Shown here: in pieces, positions 11,214 through 26,250 of the stretch
How the letters are laid out: each line of letters begins with the position of its first letter
Numbering within the stretch: the first letter of the stretch is position 1
Source of the DNA: Cantharellus purpuraceus
Lineage: Eukaryota; Basidiomycota; Agaricomycetes; Cantharellales; Hydnaceae
NCBI GenBank assembly: GCA_025174535.1
Contig: JALBUN010000023.1
Location: 2,728,001 to 2,792,000 of the forward strand
Length of the DNA: 64,000 bases
Direction of reading: 5' to 3'
Program-made: the position numbers and the translations under genes
Notes under the pieces: model-generated
The model's input: the letters and a program-made list of their open reading frames with translations, nothing else
What the model was told of the DNA's origin: nothing
The model's database searches: none

Positions 11214-14200
11214 CTAGGAGGCTGGTCGCGGGTTAATAACATCGAGTAAAGCCTCCAGATCTCGCTCAATTTGTCTGCTAGGACCTGAAGTGTCAGAATG
11301 GAATGAGGTCGAAGTAGATGGGGTTGCCGTCGCGGGACGGATAATGTTGAATGAGCCAGAGTCCATGTTCTTCGAAAGGTCCTCGATCAAACGCCCAATG
11401 GTGTTCGAGTTAGTTTTGAAGAGCTGCAAAGTCCGAGCGGGAGCATCAATCAAAGGTGACAAAAACAGGACGGACTTCGTAAACACAAACCTTTGTCTCG
11501 GGTCGCGGTCCACCACTCGGACTTAGCTGTCGTCTCCTCGATAGATGTGATCCTTGCGAGTGGATGCTCCCTTTCGAGCCCCACCGTTTGTGCTCTTTGA
11601 AACGGACCTCCAGATCGTCACCGATATCATTACCGCGAGACGATGCCATGCTCCGCCGGTAAAGCGATTCAGAGTCCTCTTCCTCGGCTGCTCTTAAGGA
11701 ATCAAGTACAGTCCATACCACCTGACCGTTGGACAGATGCAGGACTTCAAGCGCGGGACCCTGACCCTGCTCCTCCTCAGCAGCCGTCACCTCCAATGGC
11801 ACCGAAGGAGACTCTTCAGCAGATCCATTCTGAACATCTGGACGAACCTGTTCCTGGGAGTAATTATAACTAGAATTTGTGTCAGACTGCCTGCACATGA
11901 GGAAACTGAAAAGTGACACATACAATGAACTCGATTCACTTGGCTTAGTCGAATGTGTTCGGCCCAGACCCCCAGGAAGTCTAGGAACGGGAGGCTCACG
12001 CGTAGCAGACCCAGTCGAGTGATCCAGAGCAGTGCTGAGAGATTGCTGTTGGCGACCTGATACCAGAGAGTCCTTCCGAGCCAAACTGCTCAAGTCAGAA
12101 GTAGAAGCGTTGTCGCTCGCAAAGATAATCGTCCGCCTGACTATTTCACCATCAGGGTGTCGATTTGCAGTGGTGTTGGGTCTGGCAGGTGGCTTGTACG
12201 ACTCCGGAGTTCTGGCTCTGTCTAGACTGTGCTGCTCTCGGGTCCGGGACATGGGCAGCTTACCGGCCGTTGAATTGGAACGTGAAGCTGCAATGGCTGT
12301 CGCACTCTGTGTTACAGTTGTTTTATGAGATGAGGTTGAAGTCGTTCGCGCGAGAAGAAGCGCATCCAGAGCTTCCCGATCAAGCCCAAGCTGGGTTGCT
12401 GCGTTGAAGAACTGGTTCACTGTTGCAGGATCCGGAGTAGGAGATCTTGCACGACCTGCATTTACAGAAAACTGATCCTCTGATTGACGAGGCTTCGTTA
12501 CAGAGGATGAGACCGTAGCCCCCGCGTTTCCTCGCTGGTTAGCTGGCGAGATAGGAGACAAGGAATCCGGAGATTGATGGCCTGAATGCTCTCTAGATTC
12601 CTTGGCCGAATCCCTTTTTGGTTTCCGAAACCGAGCCATGAAGCCTTTTAGTCCGGGACCAGCAGAGGCAGGAGGAGTAGGGACAGGAACTTTAAACCTC
12701 CCGCTCTCAGTCGCGCTCGCTGGAGCGTCATAACGTTGAGAGACCATCAACGTTTGTGCGGGGGCTGTCGCTGTCGGTGAAGGGAGTCGGTGGATAGGTG
12801 TCTGAGACGAGTCCATGGCACTTGGAAGGGTAAATGGTACCATATCTTCACCATCTCTAGAACTCGGCTTAGAACGCAACGTGCCGCGAAGCTTCTTGAA
12901 ACGCTGACTCAGTTTCAATGGAGATCGGGGGTCAGAAACGGGAGAGGGTGCTTGGGGAGACGTGCTGTTCGTCAGCGGGATAGCGTTGACACTTGTCGAT
13001 GACGAAACGAGCTGAGGGCTGCTAATTTGCTGTAGGTCGATTCGTTTTGTAGGTCTCCGGCGAAGTGTCCCATCATCTCCAATTTTCGTCAACGATGGAT
13101 TTTTTAACGCCGCAGTGGCCGCTGCGGCCTTTTTGCTGACGTCTCGCACTAGCTGCACGCTATGACTGGCAGGTATAGGTGCAGGTACGGGTGCTGGGGG
13201 GCTACGCCATGAATGGGAGGCAGGCACCTCTGTAGCCTCTCCAGAGTCTTCTTCGGGTGACTGGATTGGCTCTGAGGGTACCGGATCCAGCTGATCTTGA
13301 GAGCTACTAGAAGCAGATTTCACGCCTTCTGCAAGCGCGTCCGCTAGAGCTTTATATCGAAGGATAGACATGTCGTCCTCACGACTCTCTCCACCGCTAC
13401 TACTGATGCTTGGGAACTTGCTGCTGGAGGATTCGTCGGCTGAGCTAAAGGGCTCAACAGATGGGACATCCGACGATGCAGGAGTGGATGAAGAAGTGGA
13501 CATAGTGGTGGGCGTCGACTGTGATTGTATACTATTCAAAACAGAATCCAAGAGTGCGTTCGCCCTGGAGGTGGATTCCGGCGACGGTGGCGTGTGCTCT
13601 GCCATAGTCGTGTGGATTGGAGCCGGAGCTGGGCTATTATTCTGAAGGGAACACGAAGTAAGCACAGAGTAGGAAGACACACAGAAGGCCGCCTACCCCA
13701 CTCTCTCGACCAGACTGTACAGCCGAATAACTCCCTCGGGAGTTTGAAATCCTCCGCCTTCTAGTTGGGGATCGTGGAGCCTCAAAGTCCTTCCTCAATA
13801 ATGCATCTGTCACAAGCCTCTGTTGCACTGTTGCTAGATCACCTTTTGTCAATCCGGTGATCGAGCGTAACACTTGTTCTTGACTACCCGATGCACCTGT
13901 GTCTAAAGGTTCATCAGCCTCGTTGGCTCTGACCCCTCCAGAGTTTAAAATATCCTGCCACGCAGACCTCTGCGAGTCATACTCCATAAGTTGATCCCAA
14001 CCACTCTTCTTGGTGTTCTCATCTGCCCAGGAATGGTAACTCGAACCAACAGATAGAAGCGACGATGCCGATGTGTTCAGCACGGGAGAGAACAAAGGGC
14101 TAGCTTTGGGATACAGGTTGAGATTCACATTTGAAGAAGAGTTTGAAGATGAGGATGGCGTGTGCAATGCCAAAGGAGGTGTTTGTGTTTGACGCTGAAC

Positions 14201-16625
14201 GTGTGGCGGAGGGGTTGGAGACCTCATCCGCTTTTGTGTTCGTTTGCTGACAGTGCGATTTAACAGGATTGAATCCTGAGTAGACCCAAATTCGTTAACA
14301 CCGGGCGAACGGTTATGTGTGTGGATCGGAGTCGGTGCACGCGCTGCGATCTTCGCTGCAACAGTAGATGGACGAGAGGACTCCAAAGATGGTCCGAGAT
14401 CAAAGCTTGAGACCGATGGATCTCGATGTACAGCAAGTGCGCCATTAGCGTTCACTACTCCGCTGCGAGGCTGGTCCGGATGTTGGCTGGCCCAAGTCCC
14501 AACAGTTGAGAAGCTGCCATTATTTATATGCCTATCATTAATGAGGTAAGTTAGATGCCGCAGAAACTGAGAGATGCCACAACTGACGTGTTATCGTTAT
14601 GAGTCGAATCCCCGCTAACAAAACTTCCATGTCTACTGTGTCCTCCCACATCAGGTCGAGGGGTGTCGTTGTCTTCTGGCGGAGTCGGTGGTGCTGTATG
14701 TACCTGCGCGAGAGGCGAACTCGGTTGCCATGATCCAACGCCAGATGGCGTCCCAGGTCTGGAACTATTGTATCCATTGCCAACTATGGCTCCTATGAGA
14801 GGTGACAACGGTCGCCGCGCAAGAAGTTCGCTTTTCATCCGTTCCTCAGGGGCAGGTGAAGAAACGGGGCTTGGTGCTGAAGGGCTACTCATGCTGTTAC
14901 CTCGAGATCTGTTACCAATGCTTGGAGAGGTTGTACGTAGGGGTAGAACCTGAACAGAACCACGACCAGAACGTAAAATGCTTGGTGGGAGGATTGATTG
15001 GCCTTCCGACGAAATAGAAGATTGGGGTTGATGGCGGACGTACGAAAACGAGAGCGAATGGTTCTGAGTGGAATGATGCGAATGTTGCGACTGTGCTGGA
15101 CTTCTGGCGCGCGGTGTGGTCGAGTATCCAGTCGCACCATCGTCGGAATCAGCATCGCGTGGTGTCAACGGACGCGTCATGCCCGGAATATAACCAGGTA
15201 ACCGAGGTGCAGGAGATGATCCTTGAGGAGGAAAAGGGCCCGGCGAAGGCGAGGGCGGTACCGCGGTGGCAGCCGAAGGTGCTCCTGTAAAGGGGGCACG
15301 CTCATCTTCGTCTCGGTCGTCCACACGGGCTTCATCTGTCATCCAAGGAATAGGCGTACTGGCGGCAGAAGGCGTCTCGGTTTGTTTGGGCGACTGTATA
15401 TGAGTCAATTTTCACCTTCCGTGAAAGAAATATGAACCTACCTGAGTTCTCGCATTCAACGCCCCAGCCTTTGACGAGGATGTTCGCGGGACCATAATAG
15501 TCTCTTCCGCCTCTTCTTCAAGACCACGAATGACTTGCTCTAAGGCTAACGACGTCCGCCTAGCTTGCTGCAAAGTAAATTCTTTGGACAATCTGGGCGG
15601 TAGTGCCGAAAAAGGAGAATATGGTGATACCGGCCAAGCTCGAGACGAAGACGCCTTCCCCTGTATCTCTACGGAATCACCACTAACGTCTGCATCTGAC
15701 GCAAAGGCCTGACCAGAGTCGGCCTCTATCTCACGAGTTGAATGTGCACTTCGAACACTACCTCCATGCGAGTCGCTTCCAGTTAAAGAGGTCGTGCTTC
15801 GACTGCTCCCCATGCTAGCTTTGCTAACACTGTGGAGATAACTCGTATCGTGGAAACGGCCGGAGCCGAAGAGATTGTTACTATTACGCTTGCTGGTGTG
15901 CCGCGAGGAGGTTGACGTACGGGATGTGGAGGTAAAGGAAGGGGTTGAGCGAGGATATATGGAAGACGGAGACGATGCAAGGGAGGCGGTGCCGCTTCTG
16001 ATAGAAGTTGGATAATCTATCTCGCCTCCTGTAGAATCATTGACAGGGATATTTTGCTGTTTCGCAAAGGTGCCGTCTGTGTCTGGTGAAAAAACAGCAG
16101 CAGCATTGTTCGGCGTCCGCGGAAAGAACGACTGCGAACCAGTTATGTTGGCGGCTTGTATTTCACCCAGGGCTTGAACGATCATATCCTCCTCTTCCTC
16201 GGAAATCTGATGTTCTGCTCCTCGAGCCCTCTGTTCTGCAAATTTGGAGCGCATGTCGTTTAACGAGACGGGCTCCCCGTTCGAGTTGCGTAGAAGAGTG
16301 AAGCGTCTGCTCAAGCTAGATGGATATTGTGTCTGTGAGTGGCGATTCAGTTAGACGATCTAGTACTAATGTTATACCTGGGCAAGATCAAAGATGTTCG
16401 AAAGTCACTTGCTGGTGGGAGGGAAGGGGGGGTCTCTAGCGTATTATTGGGCTGGTTGGATAGTGTCGGCTGTTGAGACCACGAATTGCCTGAGAGAAGA
16501 TTGTCTGGAACCTGAGCGCGTTTAGCATCCGACTTTTTTCTAACAGTTACCAAAAGGGAATGAGGAAGCAGTTAGTCGTATGGCAGAGGGAGAAATGGTC
16601 TGGATACATACCGGAAGCGATGCAT
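11214..16625 (-). CDS. 1,659-aa Ser/Pro-rich low-complexity protein, unknown
   Basis: Eight-exon model: 16625-16612, 16539-16378, 16315-15442, 15393-14588, 14513-13697, 13641-11924, 11869-11491, 11423-11214. It sums to 1,660 codons. The start is MHRFRKKSDAKRAQ. Ordered islands sit in a long Ser/Thr/Pro disordered chain: LSRRFTLLRNSNGEPVSLND with KFAEQRARGAEHQISEEEED near residues 60-110, and LEVLHLSNGQVVWTVLDSLR, GDDLEVRFKEHKRWGSKG and NTIGRLIEDLSKNMDSGSFN near the end. I half-recognise these as a conserved pattern of uncharacterised basidiomycete proteins, but know no function. Many SP/TP sites suggest kinase regulation (inference). Intron 4 and the 54-nt intron at 11870-11923 rest on frame logic. 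Confidence 0.7.
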
Positions 16626-17105
16626 CGTGGCTAAACACGTTTATGCCGAAGCGAAAGATGGGGAACAGATCAACGAGGCGTCTAGCTGTATTAACAAACG
16701 AAATATGAGCTGGATATAAAGAAAGTGAGTCGTAGGACCAAGAACGATATCCTTCGTGGAGCGAGCAAGGCAACAGAACGAAAGCAGTCAATTACACGCC
16801 GCCTCAGAAAGGCAATTCCACGAGGTTCAGGACATAGACGCCTCAACTCCTTGCTCGGCTAGTTCCGTTCTCACTCTAGCCTTCAATATTAATGTTGTTA
16901 TTATAGATAACCCTGCTCTCTAGTCGCAACCAAAGTATAGTGGAGCAGGAAAAGTAATGGAGAAAAAGCATGTGCCAATCAATCAATACACGATGAGAAA
17001 CAATTACATGCAGGCATTGTGTAACTGACTACTAGATTACTGTGCGTATCTGCGGCAAGTACGTATACGTCAGATCGGAAGCAATGAATAGAAGGAACTA
17101 TATCT
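16626..17105. other. Intergenic, between two minus-strand genes
   Basis: 480 bases holding the 3' end of the E2 gene and the promoter of the 1,659-aa protein gene. It is AT-rich with no coding signal. An open frame covering 16540-16791 continues from upstream into exon 1, but I see no family match to justify an earlier start than 16625. Confidence 0.5.
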
Positions 17106-18269
17106 TCACTTTTTGGTCCAGTCCTTGGCTGTCGCTAAAAATTTGCTCTTGTTCTCTCTCAGCAACTGTTATGCATAATTTCGAAGCAGTATCGTTTCGA
17201 GCACATTGCATAAAGATCATGATGGCCAGAACATCCGCAGACGGAACATTGATAACCGAAGAAGTAGATTAGAATAAGGGGCCTGAATGCGGCGGGAGAC
17301 ATACGTACAGCAGCAATCTCAGGTTCGAACGGGTCCTCCGGGCTAGGGTTGTTCAACTTGTCCTGTACAGTGTGTAGGACTGCCGTAAAGCAAACAAGCA
17401 AAAGAAAGGCAGGTTAACGCGTCACTTCTACACGCTAAAGCCATGAGGCCTCTTGAGGCATCCTCTGTCCCGAAACCAAAGCCGGCACCGGCGCGATGGT
17501 TCCGACCGCAAGAACACGACTAACACTCACTTGTTGAAACAGTGACACTCGGCTTCCACTGTAATTCGCATAGAGGTAAGTATCACAGTCCAATCACAGG
17601 GTTGGCCGAATAAATCGGCACGAAGCAACATGGCCCGTCGCATGAAGGTGATGATAGTCGAGAATCGGACACGCCACGCACCTGATCACGCAAGATCGGG
17701 ACGCAGATATGACCTTCCTCGTCAAAACCAGGGTGGTAAATCTTCGTCACAAAGGTAACCTGACGGACAAGACGATGAGAGCACGTGTCAAAGAAGGAAA
17801 CTCCATTAGGAATGAAGTGAGGATGTACAGAGGGGGGCTTAAAAGGAAAGTTGTCCGGAAAAACAAGCTTGAAGTGGAAGGTTCCACCCTTGTAGGGACT
17901 ATCTGACTGTTGGGACAATAACCAAGACACATGTGTTATCACCCTGGAAATGCGAGTATACAAACGCACAGTAGCCTTTATATGACAACTCCAAGCTAAC
18001 ATGTTGTCCTCATTCGGCTCCACAGAAACCCCCTGGCTCTGGTTTTAAACTCTCGCCTTCTGAACAATACAGCTATGCAGCACTTACGGAAATTGGGTTG
18101 TTCTTTACATCCACTAATTCCTGGCCACAAAACGCGTAAAATTTCAGAAATCACAATCAGCCACACGCCACACGGATCGAACCTTTTGTATACGTCTGCG
18201 ATTTCCCAAGGCAACCATGTGACCAACGATTCAATAGTAAAACCAGTACTGCTACCTGAGAGCTGTCAT
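17106..18269 (-). CDS. Ubiquitin-conjugating enzyme E2 (UBC core)
   Basis: Nine-exon model, 145 aa: 18269-18256, 18195-18183, 18120-18088, 18032-17970, 17906-17829, 17759-17682, 17558-17531, 17379-17309, 17165-17106. The full E2 fold is visible: MTALRRIQKELVDVKNNP, NMLAWSCHIK, SPYKGGTFHFKLVFPDNFPF, KPPSVTFVTKIYHP, the active-site segment EEGHICVPILRDQ with Cys86, WKPSVTVSTI, LNNPSPEDPFEPEIAA, and a C-terminal helix ending AKDWTKK. It accepts ubiquitin (or a ubiquitin-like protein) as a thioester and passes it to an E3. It looks closest to the UbcH5/UbcH7-like group. The usual HPN tripeptide reads HPG. Exons 1 and 2 are only 14 and 13 nt; both are needed to recover the N-terminal helix. Confidence 0.9.
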
Positions 18270-19130
18270 GGTGCTATATAAGAAGGTTGAGAGGTCGGAA
18301 AGGAGAAGGTCCAGAAGTGGTACATAACAGCGGACTTTGAAGTTTGTTCCTTCGATCAAGTGACCCTGAGTTTGGTGACTACATTCAGCCAAAACAAATT
18401 CTCAGTTTTCGGCCACGATACCTACTTGGAGTTTGCACGGCGGTCACTGCTAGACGTATATGTACTAATCTGCACGCGTTCACAAATTTAGATGCTTTAT
18501 AAGACTTAATTGAGGCAACTGCTGGGCTAACATGCATTCATGAACCACGAAAGAACAGCGCCTGACAGCTGTGAATTGACTTCCAGTTCTATGTACCACA
18601 GTAAGGAGCTTGTTTGGGCTTCTCCAAATTCTGTGTGGCTCACTCTTCCTCTTCGCCATCTGTAAAGTGATAGTGGACCATGTGAACCATGCGGACTATG
18701 CTCACTCCCAGTGGAACTATTGCAACTGTCGGCTGTCGACTCCCTTGAAGACTGCGCTTGCAGCATCTTGATTCTAGTTCAATGTACACATCAAAGCTCT
18801 TTTTTGGCCTTTCCCAGCGCTGACGTGGCGAACCCTGACATGAACTATGCGAACCCTGCGTACTAAGTCGGAGGGTGGAGTGTGGAACCGTCTGTGGAAC
18901 CGTCTGTGGAACCGCCACTTGGCTCTCGCCATATAGAAGGCGAGAGCGTGGCCAAGCGGCGGTTCCACACTCCACGACTCCACTTACTTGGCTCTCGCCA
19001 TATAAAAGGCGAGAGTTGTACTCGATGCTAGTCGCTCTTTCGAGTTTCACCCTCATTTTGCAATCGGGCTTGGCTCCTGAATTTTCTCCAAACAGACTTT
19101 CCTGTTTCCGGGATCAACGACACCTCCGAT
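18270..19130. other. Intergenic with hairpin repeats
   Basis: This region lies between the divergently transcribed E2 gene and the orphan gene at 19131. It contains two strong inverted repeats (listed separately) and a short triplication of GGAACCGTCTGT near 18890. No coding region was recognised. Confidence 0.55.
18908..19015. repeat. Two related hairpins (CTCTCGCC...GGCGAGAG)
   Basis: Hairpin 1 has the inner stem CTCTCGCC at 18923-18930 and GGCGAGAG at 18939-18946 around ATATAGAA. Outer arms GGAACCGCC-CTTGG and CCAAG-GGCGGTTCC extend it to roughly 18908-18966. Hairpin 2 repeats the inner stem at 18992-18999 and 19008-19015 around ATATAAAA. The loops differ by one base (G/A). A further GGCGAGAG lies inside an intron of the E2 gene near 18050. 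Confidence 0.8.
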
Positions 19131-20043
19131 ATGCCGACCCATATACCGTCACTCGTTAACACCAAATCTCTCAGGAAAACCTCTGCTGCGCCCAACTCTA
19201 TATTTATACCGCGGTCATTCTTTAACAGAAAATCCCCCAAGAAAACCTCTGCTCCCAAAACTATATCGGCTCTCAACGCATCAAGGCGCCGTACGGCAAA
19301 TAACCCCGTTTTGCACGATGCACTAAGAAAACGCATGATCACATGGCTACTTGACAAACCTGGAGGCATGGATGTCTCCCGAGTACTCAACAAAGTTCAG
19401 TGCGAGGCGTTACGATTCCACAATGCCTATATTTTTGACCATATGTTTGACGAGTTATGGAAAAATGGCCCATTCGTCCTTGAGGTAGGTTGTTGCGTAA
19501 TTTCTACAGTGTGGTCATCTGATGAAGTATACAAGGGTTCATGCCTCAAGTATGATGCTAACAAACCCTCACATAATCGTAACAATGTCAACGCAGCTCA
19601 CCAAGGCCATTCTACCATCTCACAAGCAAATGGTGGTCTACCAGACAGTCTGCCTCGAGCCATGACTCGCTCTTCAATAACTACATATCCTCTTTTCTAT
19701 GACTCGCCGGGAGATGATGTGATCTGGTCGGACTCTTCACCCAACCAGGAACTCTACGATATCCTAATGTTGCTTGTCGCAACTTCAGGCGTAGAGGCTT
19801 ACCCTCTAAGTCGCTTCTCTCGACAACTGACAGGTGTTTATACCAACGAAGATGTCGACTATGCACTATCTCACCACCCTTTCACAGTCTCAGTGAGTTA
19901 CGGCGTTTAGTTTCTTAACAGCTCTCCTGATCCTTTTCTAGGCTGGCTTTGTGACATACAACCCATCCAAGGATGAGTCTCCAACTCGTCCAGAGCGATA
20001 TAAAATTTTAATTGAACACGCTAAAAAACATAATTGCTTCTGA
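19131..20043 (+). CDS. Orphan protein, unknown function
   Basis: Two exons, 19131-19892 and 19942-20043, 287 aa. The GT donor (GTGAGT) and TTTTCTAG acceptor are good. The frame continues through AGFVTYNPSKDESPTRPERY to a stop after KKHNCF. The N-terminal 60 residues are basic (Lys/Arg/Ser). A more ordered middle follows: LRKRMITWLLDKPGGMDVSR, then LRFHNAYIFDHMFDELWKNG. The C-terminal half has DILMLLVATSGVEAYPLSRF and NEDVDYALSHHPFTVS. There is no signal peptide or membrane segment. I recognise no family. The long uninterrupted frame and clean intron argue for a real gene; a short extra intron after FVLE is possible. Confidence 0.55.
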
Positions 20044-22645
20044 CGCATTCCCTGTCCATCCAGGGTGCATACCTGATTGGTCGTGCATCTCTACTCTTCT
20101 CCTCATCTTACACCATCGCTTATCCGTTTTCTTACCATATTTCTTGACTTTTCGACTCTTGATATGTGTTTTGTTTCAATGGCGTCTTCTCCCTTCGTCG
20201 TAGCATATATGCATCTCCAGCTTCATAATTCATTGCCTTTCTGCTTTGATATCACCCAGAATATCACCCGACAAGGCTTGTCAATAAAATAATGTGGTTG
20301 ACTTGCAACATTTCGTGTGATATTGTCATGATACATTTACCATGGTGCATTATTTGCCCAGGTGGAAAAAAAGTCTAAAACCTGGCTTCTATACGCCCTA
20401 ATCTACCGTGCACATATTCAGTGTGAGGGACTGGCACATATGTCTAGATGCCCTTTCTGCAAAACATGTTACAAGATCGTCACTGTAGTGGCCGATACGG
20501 ATGGTGACGGCGATGAACATCGCCGAACCGGCTCCGTGGCCAGATTGTGCCTGCCGATGATAAAGTGCATACCTACTCCAGAGACGCTACTTCGGCTCCA
20601 AAGTTAGATTTTTCATGCTCGCTAAGCTAAGTACTAATCGGATAGTAGATCTTGAAGACTCCTATGCCGGTAGATACGTACTGTGATGGAATCAAGTCAA
20701 GAATCAAACATTGCACTCACCTAGCCCTACTTGAACATCTACACCTACAAAGACGCCGAACCTTGAGCTGTGCTAAAGTGATGTTCAATATGTAAATTAT
20801 GTAATTCTTGGGGTTGAACAGGCTAGGGGAGCTCTCTATCCTATATTTGGGCACAAGGTTCACGCATACAAGGATGAATGGCTCACTCTGTTGAACGGTG
20901 ACGCAATATTGACCGTCAGTTTGGTACAGTTTGGTCAGGGGAGTCTGAATGAAGGACGGGATTCGTGGACTCGTTCTCACGAGCCATCACCACGCATCCC
21001 AGAATCCATACGGATTATAACTTCTATCTTTCACTGCGTTTTTCACACTTAGAATTTATATCCAACAATCACGAGAGTGAGGGGCTACATAGCACATAGT
21101 GAATCTAAACATTGTAGCATCTTCTACATTGAGGTTCTGGCAGAAAGCTCGTGTTCGACTGGAAAGCTTCCCATGCGTTTCGAGCACACGGAATGCCACG
21201 TATCTAGTATTAGCTCACAACGCTCAGAGCTCCCTGCCCGATATATCGCAAATCCCGAATTGACTCCTGTATCACGGTTCTGGCTCAGTAGGTTACAAAC
21301 GTTAGAAGAAGGTAAGTGCACCGCTGGTGCTGGGTGCCTGCAACGCTGCGCGCCCGCGCAGCTAGGTACTCGTCCTGACTCCCTGGCTGACGGAGTAAAC
21401 AGGCCTTGTCATTATGCATATAAACACATTACCACACGATGGACTTCATGTCAGAAAGTCGGAGTAACATTGTAGCGGGATCATGGATAACCAGGAGGTG
21501 GTGAAGTGCCAACCGGCATAGAGGTGGGCCTATCCTGTAGGACACATGTATTGCTAAATCTACTCAGCGCGCCGAAGAACACTGAACGGACGTCCTCATC
21601 ATAATTGGATAGGCATTCTCCAATGAAGCGCGAGACCGCTTAGGAGCCGCAGACCACAATGGTTCTTTCTCAAACTTGAACTTTGGGGATAGTACAGTTA
21701 GCCAACCACATTGAACACATGAGTTAGACAACCATGACACCCTGGCACCAGTTGACCGAATTGTGGCTCTGAGGATGGTCATGGCTTATCGTCCTGAGTG
21801 ATACAGGCCACCAACACCCAGAGTCTGGCAACACTGCTCATATACATAGAGGCGCGGGACATGGCACGTTTAAAAACGTCCAGCTCCTATATCCACTACA
21901 AAACCCAAAAACTGACACGAGGCAGTGTCGACGCTTTGAATTGAATCCTCCATCATCGGGATGCTTTGGCGATAAAATGAGATCATAGAGGATGTAGCAT
22001 GCTTAAGAACAGTGTCCCTCGTCGATTGGAGAAGTCGTCAACGCCATATCGCGTTTCAAGCATAAGGAGGTTTCCGAAATGGGCCCTTTCTCGTTGGACC
22101 GTCTTTTATATCAATCGTGTCAAGTAGGCAGAGGCGCGATAGATTGGATCAAGTGGAGGGGTTCGTGAAGTGTCGGGTGGAAACTGAGTGGACGTACGTG
22201 AAGCGAGTCCTGACTATATACAGACCTCTGCGCGAGACTCGGAACTCTCCAACGATCAACGCAGCGGGTGTGTAAGGACCTAGGAACAGCTTATATAACA
22301 ACGAAGGTTACGCCCTAGCACGCCAAGTCGAACCATCACATCTCAATCACGGCAACATGCCATGCTCAAGCTATCAGCTTTGCCCATAGACAAGCAAAGA
22401 TTATAAGAACTCTGGATGGTGTCCTGAAGGCTGAGGGTATACTTACTACTGCTAGGTGGGATAATTGAGAGCGCGCCTACAGTTATCAACAATGACACAC
22501 TAATGCAAACGTAATACGTGGCTGAACGACGGCTGTGCGATTTTTTGGTTTCTTTCCCTCTTACTGTATAAAAACCCTACCCGATTCAACAGGGTTCAAA
22601 CTAGGCTTTCTGTAGCTAGTTTCGTTTGGCGCAGCCTCCTCTCTA
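20044..22645. other. 2.6-kb stretch without a recognisable gene
   Basis: I read both strands and found only short, unrelated frames (longest about 130 codons, at 21077-21475 on the plus strand) with no family signature. The region contains the promoter of the Ca2+-ATPase gene at its right end. It may hold a fast-evolving or non-coding gene that cannot be seen from sequence alone. Confidence 0.45.
22567..22574 (+). promoter_or_regulatory. TATA box of the Ca2+-ATPase gene
   Basis: TATAAAAA sits 72 bases before the ATG at 22646, a normal spacing for a fungal TATA promoter with a short 5' UTR. Confidence 0.45.

Positions 22646-26250
<3,605 letters not shown>

Noticed and set aside
16540..16791. 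Earlier start for the 1,659-aa protein using the 83-codon frame
   Set aside because: The frame reads through the first intron; MHRFRKKSD from the 14-nt exon gives a better start and a canonical GTATGT donor.
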